Positions 1 to 5,806 of a DNA stretch of 7,882 nt are shown one piece after another. Source of the stretch: Oscillospiraceae bacterium. GTDB taxonomy: Bacteria > Bacillota > Clostridia > Oscillospirales > Ruminococcaceae. The notes under the pieces are model-generated. The model did not search any database. It saw only the letters and a list, made by a program, of their open reading frames with translations, and was not told where the DNA came from. Every line of letters starts with the position of its first letter. Position 1 is the first letter of the stretch. The DNA lies in the NCBI GenBank assembly GCA_017828835.1, contig JAGAEK010000082.1, positions 1 to 7,882 on the forward strand, read 5' to 3'. Both the position numbers and the translations under genes were made by a program.

Positions 1-1337
1 ACGTTGCGGCGGCGGTCAGAGCATTGAAGAGCGAAATAGCTGACGGTGATGACAGAAAAGAAAATTTTGAGATATTGTCGAAGGTATTTTCAAGAAGCGG
101 GTTTACGGATGGATATTTTACCGGTAAGACCGGAGAAGATATGTTCGGAGTGAGAACGAAAGAAGACGCGGCAGAGCCGGCTCTGCTCAGAAGCATACAC
201 GCGTTTTATGCGCGTCAGCCGAAAAATATCGCGTTATCGGCACAGGCTGAGTTTTTGCAAGGAAAAAAATTGAAGATAGCGGTGTCTGACGGAAATTTTG
301 AAGCTGTAAAGTTTGGAAACGTCCCTCAAAAAGCGGAAACAGCTGAGATATCAAAAGAAGATATTTTGAACGTGTTGAAAAAAACAGGAGATACGCCGTT
401 TTACCTTGAAAACGTTAAAATAGAATGTGGGCGGGGGCTTTTTATGCCTCTAGGCGAAATAAATGCGGTCAGGAGAGAAGCGCAGGAGGACCTTTTAAAG
501 CTGAGGACGGAAGCCGTAAGTAAAAAATATGATTTTGACGGAAAAGTATTTGATAAATTTATTGGAAAAGGTGTAATAAGGACAGAGTGCTTTGCAAAAG
601 AAATTCCTATGGTAGGGAAGTTTGAAAAAGCGGAACAGATTTCGGAATATGCCGAAAATGTTTTGAAAAGGATATGTATTCCGGTCAAAGAATTGAAAAA
701 CATAAAAATCAAAGACGGGAAAAAAGTATGTGCGATATTATCGAGATTTGCGGATGAAGCGGGACAGTACGATGCTGAGCTTGACGAAGTCCGAAAATAC
801 GGTATAAACTGTGTTGAATGCGGAAATATCGGCGCCGTTTACGCCGCAAAAAGAAGAGATTTTGAAATTATGCTGGGGTTCGGAATGAACGTAGCCAACA
901 GCGCGGCGGTTGATTTTTGGAGCAGAGAAGGAGTAAGAGAAGCGGAGATTTCGTTTGAGTGCGCCGCGAGGGATATCAAAAAAATCTATTCGGATATACC
1001 TATCGGAACAGCGGTTTACGGAAGACTTCCGCTGATGATAAGCAAGAACTGTCCGGTAAAAGCGGAGATCGGCTGCGGAGCGTGCGGAAAAAACGGGACG
1101 TTGAAAGACAGGACGGGAGCGGAGTTTAAGGTTTTGTGCGGCGGCGGATACGTCCGGATATTGAACAGTGTTCCGCTTTATCTCGCCGATAAACCTATAC
1201 CGAAAACCGATTTCGTATCGCTTTATTTTACGGTCGAAAACAGAGACGAATGTGATGAGATAATCAGAAAATATATAAATTCTGAGAAAAGCGGCGAAAA
1301 TATTACAAGGGGGATGTATTTCAGAAATGTTAAGTAA
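1..1337 (+). CDS. Peptidase U32 family protein (DUF3656-containing long form), N-terminus missing
   Basis: The frame is open to the left window edge, so the start and the N-terminal U32 lobe are missing; a TTG at 24 lies inside the gene and is not the true start. Numbering from that codon, residues about 21-46 (FSRSGFTDGYFTGK, then MFGVRTKED) match the linker after the first U32 domain. Residues about 64-163 resemble DUF3656 (PF12392), with TPFYLENV and the end LGEINAVRREA. Residues about 215-435 resemble the second U32-like lobe of Firmicutes long forms, with YGRLPLM, NCP, LNSVPLYL and TRGMYFRNV. Cysteines 343, 351, 354 and 372 form a likely metal or Fe-S site. Family members such as E. coli RlhA act in 23S rRNA hydroxylation; the old label collagenase or peptidase is doubtful for this class. 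The stop overlaps the dut start by 11 bp, so the two are probably co-transcribed and translationally coupled. Family assignment is firm; the exact substrate is unknown. Confidence 0.9.
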   Translation, partial: VAAAVRALKSEIADGDDRKENFEILSKVFSRSGFTDGYFTGKTGEDMFGVRTKEDAAEPALLRSIHAFYARQPKNIALSAQAEFLQGKKLKIAVSDGNFEAVKFGNVPQKAETAEISKEDILNVLKKTGDTPFYLENVKIECGRGLFMPLGEINAVRREAQEDLLKLRTEAVSKKYDFDGKVFDKFIGKGVIRTECFAKEIPMVGKFEKAEQISEYAENVLKRICIPVKELKNIKIKDGKKVCAILSRFADEAGQYDAELDEVRKYGINCVECGNIGAVYAAKRRDFEIMLGFGMNVANSAAVDFWSREGVREAEISFECAARDIKKIYSDIPIGTAVYGRLPLMISKNCPVKAEIGCGACGKNGTLKDRTGAEFKVLCGGGYVRILNSVPLYLADKPIPKTDFVSLYFTVENRDECDEIIRKYINSEKSGENITRGMYFRNVK

Positions 1338-1767
1338 CGTAAAGATCAAGCTCATGAGAGACGGAGCTAAATCACCGGTCAGAATGACAGACGGGAGCGT
1401 AGGATACGATCTGTTTGCTTCGGTTGAAGAAGAAATCATAAACCCCGGAGAAACGAAACTGATACCGGCAGGCTTTGCGATGGAGCTTCCGAGAGGAATG
1501 GGAGCGTTTATCTTTGCAAGAAGCGGACTCGGAATAAAACGCGGGATAGTACCGGCAAACTGTGTCGGAGTCATAGACAGCGATTATCGCGGAGAAGTTA
1601 AGGTCGGGCTGAGAAATTATTCCTCCGAACCGTTTACTGTAGCAAAAGGTGAGAGAATAGCGCAGATGGTCATAATACCGGTCGAGACTCCGGAGCTTTG
1701 TGTCGTTGAAGAATTGAGCGATACGTTGAGAGCGGACGGAGGATTCGGCTCGAGCGGGAACAAATGA
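1327..1767 (+). CDS. dut: Deoxyuridine 5'-triphosphate nucleotidohydrolase (dUTPase)
   Basis: Hydrolyses dUTP to dUMP and pyrophosphate in the cytoplasm, keeping uracil out of DNA and supplying dUMP for thymidylate synthesis. At 146 residues it has the usual length of the homotrimeric family, and all five motifs are visible in order: SVGYDLFA (24-31), RSGLGIKRG (65-73), VGVIDSDYRGE (80-90, with catalytic Asp84), GERIAQMVI (108-116), and the glycine-rich C-terminal arm RADGGFGSSG (135-144), which closes over the nucleotide. The ATG at 1327 is chosen because the N-terminus then matches the family, and an AAGGGGG stretch at 1307-1313 lies 13 bp upstream inside the U32 gene. The start overlaps the end of the U32 frame by 11 bp, pointing to translational coupling. 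The next gene follows after 16 bp. A phage origin is possible for dut genes in general, but nothing around it is phage-like. Confidence 0.96.
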   Translation: MLSNVKIKLMRDGAKSPVRMTDGSVGYDLFASVEEEIINPGETKLIPAGFAMELPRGMGAFIFARSGLGIKRGIVPANCVGVIDSDYRGEVKVGLRNYSSEPFTVAKGERIAQMVIIPVETPELCVVEELSDTLRADGGFGSSGNK

Positions 1768-1783
1768 TTGGAGAGGAATTCAA

Positions 1784-2050
1784 ATGAGCGTTGTAAATCC
1801 ATACGGCAAAAGAAAATGTCAGTGCTGCGGGTTTTATACAATGAAAGGTATCGGAAACGGGAATTTTGAAAGGTGTCCGGTCTGTTTTTGGGAGGATGAT
1901 CCGATACAGTCGGCGAACCCAAATTACAGCGAGGGCTCAAATTGTATAGCACTGACAAAGGCGCGTATTAATTTTTTGAAATACGGAGCGATCAAACAAG
2001 AATTGGCGGATAAAACGAGAAAGCCGAACGATGATGAAAAATCGTTTTGA
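1784..2050 (+). CDS. Cysteine-rich CPCC family small protein, function unknown
   Basis: An 88-residue protein that resembles the Cys_rich_CPCC family (PF14206). It has two cysteine pairs spaced like a zinc knuckle: Cys12, Cys14 and Cys15 (CQCC in place of the family's CPCC), then Cys31-Pro-Val-Cys34 followed by FWEDD, with a later NxxALTKARINF segment typical of the family. Zinc binding is inferred from the cysteine spacing, and no biochemical role is established for the family. A strong Shine-Dalgarno sequence, GGAGAGG at 1770-1776, lies 7 bp before the ATG. The gene starts 16 bp after dut and ends 7 bp before a strong hairpin, so it is probably the last gene of the U32-dut operon. There is no signal peptide or membrane segment; the tail (residues about 70-88) is charged and probably disordered. 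Confidence 0.85.
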   Translation: MSVVNPYGKRKCQCCGFYTMKGIGNGNFERCPVCFWEDDPIQSANPNYSEGSNCIALTKARINFLKYGAIKQELADKTRKPNDDEKSF

Positions 2051-2057
2051 AAAAATA

Positions 2058-2089
2058 AAAAGACTTCACAAAATAATGTGAAGTCTTTT
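2058..2089. terminator. Bidirectional intrinsic terminator between convergent genes
   Basis: A perfect 13-bp inverted repeat (arms 2058-2070 and 2077-2089, core AGACTTCACA) encloses a 6-nt loop (AAATAA). Read on + it follows the CPCC-family stop codon by 7 bp, and the right arm ends in TTTT followed by ATCTTT. Read on - it follows the glutamine synthetase stop by 16 bp and ends in a T-rich tail (TTTTTATTTTT). It therefore probably terminates both the operon on the left and glnN on the right. Confidence 0.9.
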
Positions 2090-2105
2090 ATCTTTGCAAA
2101 AATAT

Positions 2106-4187
2106 TTAAACTCTGAAAAGAAGGTCGGTATACGTCGGGAAAGGCCAGGTCGATTTGTCGGTAATAGTCTCCGCGCGGTCCGCAACGGTACGGATGGCGT
2201 TCATGAACGGACGCAATTCGTTTTGGGCGTATATCGCAGCGTCGTGTGAAGAATTCAGAGTACCGATATGAGAGATCATATCGCAAAGTTTTTCGGAATC
2301 TTTATAAAGCTCGCTGATATATTCCGAAAGCTGCGACGCGATAGATCTGATCTCGGAGTTATCGATACCGGCTGTTTTCATATCGTTATAGCTGTCGGAG
2401 ATTTTGCCTGCAAATTTTATCAAAGCGGGAAGAATCTGACGCTTGAGCATTTCAGACATTACTGAAGCTTCGATCGTGATCACTTTGACGTAATTATCGA
2501 GCAGGATTTCGTGTCTCGCGATACATTCGCTTTCTGAGAAAATGTTGTTGTCTTTAAACAGTTTTAGATTTTTCTCTTTAACGAGAGAATCGAATGCGTC
2601 GACAGAACCGGAAATATTAGGCAATCCGCGTTTTTTGGCTTCTTCGACCCATTCTTTCGAATAGTTGTTGCCGTTAAAAATAATGGCTCCGTGTTCACTT
2701 ATGGTCTTATGAACGATAGAGTATACGGCGCTTTGAAGGTCCGAAGCGTTTGTCAGTATAGGTTCAAATTCTTTCAGGACCTGAGTTACGGCAGTGTTGA
2801 GAATGACGTTTGCAAAAGCGCTCGACTGAGATGAACCGAGCATACGGAACTCAAAACGGTTACCGGTAAAAGCGAGAGGCGAGGTACGGTTGCGGTCGGA
2901 GTCATCCTGAGGTAACGAGGGAAGTATGTCGACTCCGGTTTTCAGATAATTTTTGCTGCTTGAGGTACAGTTGTGACCTTCCGCAATATCTTTAAGTACG
3001 TTATAGAGTGAATTTCCGAGATTTATCGAAATTATCGCGGGAGGGGCTTCGTATCCGCCGAGGCGCAGATCGTTTCCCGGACAGGAAGCGGAGGCACGGA
3101 TCAGATCAGAATATTCATGTACCGCGGTAATAAAAGCACAAAGAAAAACAAGAAATTGATAATTGGTGGCGGGGTTTGCGGACGGACTGAAGAGGTTCTT
3201 CCCGTCGTCTGAATTAAGCGACCAGTTGTCGTGTTTTCCGGAGCCGTTCACGTATTCGAAAGGCTTTTCGTGGAGCAGACAGGCGAGCCCGTGCTGCTTT
3301 GCGATTATACGCATTTCCTCCATTGTCAGTTGGTTGTGGTCACCGGCGATATTTGCGGAGGAGAAAAGCGCGGCGAATTCATGCTGGGCAGGAGCAGCTT
3401 CGTTGTGTTTCGTTTGGCAGAAAATACCGAACTCCCAAAGGGCGCGATCCAGATCCTTCATGAAATCGGCTACTTTTAAGCGTATTCTGCCGCAATAATG
3501 GTCGTCAAGCTCCTGACCTTTCGGGGGCTTGGCACCGAAAAGAGTGCGGCCGCAAATTTTAAGGTCGAGGCGGCTTTCATAAAGAGAACGGTCGATGAGG
3601 AAATATTCCTGTTCGAGTCCCGCCATTTGAGTAACTCTTTTAACTTTGTCGTTTCCGAAAATACGGAGGATCTTGATAGCTTGCTCGGAAACTGCCTGCA
3701 TAGACCGCAGAAGAGGAGTTTTTTCATCAAGAGATTCTCCGGTATAGGAACAAAAAGCGGTCGGGATATATAAAGTGCCGTCGCGTACGAACGCAGGGGA
3801 GGTCGGATCCCAGGCGGTATAGCCGCGGGCTTCGAAGGTAGCTCTTAAGCCGCCGGAAGGGAACGATGAAGCGTCCGGTTCGCCGCGTACGAGAGATTTT
3901 CCGGAAAAAGACATGATCGCGTTGCCGTTTTTATCGGGTACGGCAAAAGCATCGTGTTTTCCGGCGGTCACGTTCGTCATGGGTTGGAACCAGTGAGTAT
4001 AGTGAGTGGCACCCATCTCGATCGCCCAATCTTTCATACAAGAAGCGATCGACTCCGCAAGATTAGGATCAAGAGAAAGCCCGAGATTTTTGGTTTTTTC
4101 AAGAGATAAATATACTTCCCGGGGCAGACGCTGGCGCATAACGTTATCGTTGAAAACTTTGCTTCCGAATATTTCAGGTACTGACAT
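2106..4187 (-). CDS. glnN: Glutamine synthetase, class III
   Basis: Makes glutamine from glutamate, ammonia and ATP in the cytoplasm. The 693-residue length is that of GSIII, not of GSI or GSII (about 350-470). The N-terminus VPEIFGSKVFND is the usual GSIII opening (GSIII_N, PF12437). The catalytic domain shows GLEQEYFLID (190-199; metal-ligand Glu region), KHNEAAPAQHE (260-270), DHNQLTMEEM, NGSGKHDNWS (314-323) and DRNRTSP with FEFRM (431 onward). A GSIII-specific C-terminal helical domain fills the rest. The frame stays open to an ATG at 4313, but that codon sits between the -35 and -10 of the likely promoter, and the extra 42 residues do not resemble the family. The ATG at 4187 is therefore preferred, with a weak GGTG site 6 bp upstream. 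The gene is monocistronic, divergent from metY and ended by the shared hairpin. An oddity is GYEAPP where I recall GSIII proteins usually having ANEAPP. Confidence 0.96.
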   Translation of the reverse strand: MSVPEIFGSKVFNDNVMRQRLPREVYLSLEKTKNLGLSLDPNLAESIASCMKDWAIEMGATHYTHWFQPMTNVTAGKHDAFAVPDKNGNAIMSFSGKSLVRGEPDASSFPSGGLRATFEARGYTAWDPTSPAFVRDGTLYIPTAFCSYTGESLDEKTPLLRSMQAVSEQAIKILRIFGNDKVKRVTQMAGLEQEYFLIDRSLYESRLDLKICGRTLFGAKPPKGQELDDHYCGRIRLKVADFMKDLDRALWEFGIFCQTKHNEAAPAQHEFAALFSSANIAGDHNQLTMEEMRIIAKQHGLACLLHEKPFEYVNGSGKHDNWSLNSDDGKNLFSPSANPATNYQFLVFLCAFITAVHEYSDLIRASASCPGNDLRLGGYEAPPAIISINLGNSLYNVLKDIAEGHNCTSSSKNYLKTGVDILPSLPQDDSDRNRTSPLAFTGNRFEFRMLGSSQSSAFANVILNTAVTQVLKEFEPILTNASDLQSAVYSIVHKTISEHGAIIFNGNNYSKEWVEEAKKRGLPNISGSVDAFDSLVKEKNLKLFKDNNIFSESECIARHEILLDNYVKVITIEASVMSEMLKRQILPALIKFAGKISDSYNDMKTAGIDNSEIRSIASQLSEYISELYKDSEKLCDMISHIGTLNSSHDAAIYAQNELRPFMNAIRTVADRAETITDKSTWPFPTYTDLLFRV

Positions 4188-4200
4188 AAGTAACACCGAA

Positions 4201-4225
4201 TTTATCTTTAGCTTATAAAGATAAA
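4201..4225 (-). promoter_or_regulatory. Inverted repeat in the glnN leader (possible operator or RNA hairpin)
   Basis: Two perfect 10-base arms, TTTATCTTTA (4201-4210) and TAAAGATAAA (4216-4225), are separated by 5 bases. The repeat lies in the transcribed leader of glnN, ending 13 bp before the ATG and 3 bp before the weak GGTG ribosome binding site. It could be a repressor operator or an A/U-rich hairpin that affects initiation. It does not match the TGTNAN7TNACA consensus of GlnR. The structure is directly visible; its role is inference. Confidence 0.45.
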
Positions 4226-4294
4226 ATATCCTTTCTGAAAATATGGTCTTCAAAAGAAGATAAAAACGCCGGAATAGCCGATAATTCTTAATAT

Positions 4295-4323
4295 ATAGTA
4301 ACATTTCAGACATGAAAAATCAA
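4295..4323 (-). promoter_or_regulatory. Predicted sigma-A promoter of glnN
   Basis: Read on the minus strand: -35 TTGATT (4323-4318), a 17-bp spacer, then -10 TACTAT (4300-4295) preceded by TGT, which gives an extended -10 (TGnTACTAT). Transcription would start near 4288, leaving a leader of about 100 nt before the ATG at 4187. A TTGATA seven bases further upstream is too far from the -10 to act with it. Confidence 0.65.
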
Positions 4324-4378
4324 TATCAATTTGGAAAAAGAACTTTGCAAAAAATAAAACCGAAAAAAATCTGCGTTG

Positions 4379-4407
4379 TTGACGAAAAAATACAAAAGTG
4401 GTAGAAT
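4379..4407 (+). promoter_or_regulatory. Predicted sigma-A promoter of metY
   Basis: -35 TTGACG (4379-4384; one mismatch to TTGACA), a 17-bp spacer, then -10 TAGAAT (4402-4407), with TGG immediately before it making an extended -10. Transcription would start near 4414, so the leader is about 28 nt and contains little beyond the ribosome binding site AAAGGAAG (4427-4434). The -35 elements of the divergent metY and glnN promoters are 55 bp apart. Confidence 0.8.
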
Positions 4408-4441
4408 ATAGAGAGGTTTATTTAAGAAAGGAAGATATTAA

Positions 4442-5707
4442 ATGAAAATAGAGACAAAATGCTTACATTCGGGATATACTCCTAAAAACGGAGAATGCAG
4501 GAATATGCCGATATATCAGAGTTCAACATATAGATACGACTCACCTGAACACATAGGAAAACTTTTCGATCTTGCGGTCGAGGGACATATGTATTCAAGG
4601 ATATCTAACCCTACCGTTGCGATGGTTGAGGCGAAGATAGCGGATCTTGAAGGCGGTATCGGAGCGCTGTGTACGACGTCGGGACAGGCGGCGAGTATGA
4701 TCTCGGTAATGAACATAGCGAAAGCGGGAGACAACATAGTTGCTTCGTCTGAAATTTACGGAGGTACGATAAATCTTTTTGCCGTAACGATGAAAAAGTT
4801 GGGCATAGAGGTAACGTTCGTCAATCCGGAGGCTTCTTTGAAAGAACTTCAGAAGAGTATCAAGAAAAACACCAGACTTGTTTTCGGAGAAACGATAGCC
4901 AATCCGTCCATATCCGTGTTGGATATTGAAAAATTCGCAAAGCTTGCACACGACAATGATATACCGTTGATAGTGGACAACACCTTTGCGACGCCTGTGC
5001 TTTGCAGACCTTTTGAATACGGTGCTGATATAGTTATACATTCGACGACGAAATATATGGACGGCCATGCGCTTCAGATAGGCGGAGTTATCGTCGATTC
5101 GGGAAAATTTAACTGGAAAAACGGAAAATATCCCGAGCTTACAGAGCCGGATCCGTCGTATCACGGACTTTCATATACGGAATCGTTCGGCGATCTTGCA
5201 TATATAACGAAGGCAAGGGTGCAGCTGATGAGAGATATCGGAGCATACCCTCAGGCAATAAATGCGTTTTTGCTTAATATGGGTCTTGAAACGCTTGCGG
5301 TAAGAATGGAAAGATATTGTTCGAACGCTGAAAAGGTCGCGGACTTTTTGAGCAAGAGCGATAAAATCGAATTTGTGAACTATCCGACGGTTAAAGGAAA
5401 TAAATACGGCAAATTGGCGAAGAAATATTTAAGCAAAGGCTGCAGCGGGGTTATTTCTTTTTCGATCAAAGGAGACAGATCTAACGCAGTGAGATTTATG
5501 AATTCGTTGAAATTGGCGTCGAACGAAGTACACGTTGCCGATATACGGACGTGTGTGCTGCATCCTGCGAGTGCGACGCACCGTCAATTAACGGACGAGC
5601 AGCTTATTGCGGCGGGAATAACTCCCGGACTTATCAGATTTTCGGTAGGACTTGAAAACGTCGACGACATATTGGAAGATATCGAACAGGCGCTTGCAAA
5701 CGTTTAA
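4442..5707 (+). CDS. metY: O-acetylhomoserine aminocarboxypropyltransferase/sulfhydrylase (Cys/Met PLP family)
   Basis: A PLP enzyme expected to convert O-acetyl-L-homoserine and sulfide to homocysteine, giving direct sulfhydrylation for methionine synthesis. The fold-type I Cys/Met metabolism family is clear: YSRISNPT (51-58; Tyr and Arg contact the PLP phosphate of the partner subunit), TSGQAA (79-84), the ring-stacking Tyr106 in EIYGGT, the pyridine-binding Asp179 in VDNTFATP, and the Schiff-base Lys204 in HSTTKYMDGH. The 421-residue length and the insertion near 215-245 ending PDPSYHG fit MetY rather than MetB or MetC (about 380-400). The ATG at 4442 is preceded by AAAGGAAG with 7-bp spacing. 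The leader is too short for a SAM riboswitch or T-box. Sequence alone cannot exclude cystathionine gamma-synthase or methionine gamma-lyase side activity, but the insertion favours MetY. Confidence 0.9.
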   Translation: MKIETKCLHSGYTPKNGECRNMPIYQSSTYRYDSPEHIGKLFDLAVEGHMYSRISNPTVAMVEAKIADLEGGIGALCTTSGQAASMISVMNIAKAGDNIVASSEIYGGTINLFAVTMKKLGIEVTFVNPEASLKELQKSIKKNTRLVFGETIANPSISVLDIEKFAKLAHDNDIPLIVDNTFATPVLCRPFEYGADIVIHSTTKYMDGHALQIGGVIVDSGKFNWKNGKYPELTEPDPSYHGLSYTESFGDLAYITKARVQLMRDIGAYPQAINAFLLNMGLETLAVRMERYCSNAEKVADFLSKSDKIEFVNYPTVKGNKYGKLAKKYLSKGCSGVISFSIKGDRSNAVRFMNSLKLASNEVHVADIRTCVLHPASATHRQLTDEQLIAAGITPGLIRFSVGLENVDDILEDIEQALANV

Positions 5708-5790
5708 GGTTTGAATATTTTCGGAAGCTGATTTGAAATCGAATAAATATTTTGCGATATTCGGTCGACAATATAGATAAGCTTTTAAAT

Positions 5791-5796
5791 GGGAGG
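5791..5796 (+). promoter_or_regulatory. Ribosome binding site that decides the glycosyltransferase start
   Basis: GGGAGG begins on the last base of an in-frame ATG (5789-5791) and lies 10 bp before an in-frame TTG (5807). The ATG has no Shine-Dalgarno sequence of its own upstream (only AGATAAGCTTTTAA). The TTG is directly followed by the family-typical N-terminus NVSVIIPAYN. Initiation at TTG is therefore more likely. Confidence 0.6.
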
Positions 5797-5806
5797 ATAT
5801 CGGGCC

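Noticed and set aside
738..1574. Long minus-strand open frame (278 codons) opposite the U32 and dut genes
   Set aside because: It spans two recognisable + strand genes with conserved motifs, and its translation resembles no family. It also has no ribosome binding site context, so it is a shadow of coding bias.
4284..4304. GlnR-like box overlapping the glnN -10 (TGTTA, 7 bases, TTAAG)
   Set aside because: Only the left half fits TGTNAN7TNACA. The right half matches just partly, so it is no better than chance in such A/T-rich DNA.
4188..4313. In-frame N-terminal extension of glnN to an ATG at 4313
   Set aside because: The ATG falls in the spacer of the predicted promoter, the added 42 residues do not resemble GSIII, and VPEIFGSKVF is the normal N-terminus.
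4595..5164. Minus-strand open frame of 189 codons inside metY
   Set aside because: It lies entirely opposite the most conserved catalytic part of metY, and its translation is very rich in Arg and Tyr, as expected for an antisense frame.
5740..5763. Small inverted repeat CGAATA / TATTCG downstream of metY as a terminator
   Set aside because: Six base pairs with a 12-nt loop and no T-run after it; too weak for an intrinsic terminator.
5752..5779. Possible promoter for the glycosyltransferase (TTGCGA, 16 bp, TAGATA)
   Set aside because: The -10 matches only three of six positions, and alternatives have poor spacing. It cannot be told from background, so read-through from metY is equally plausible.
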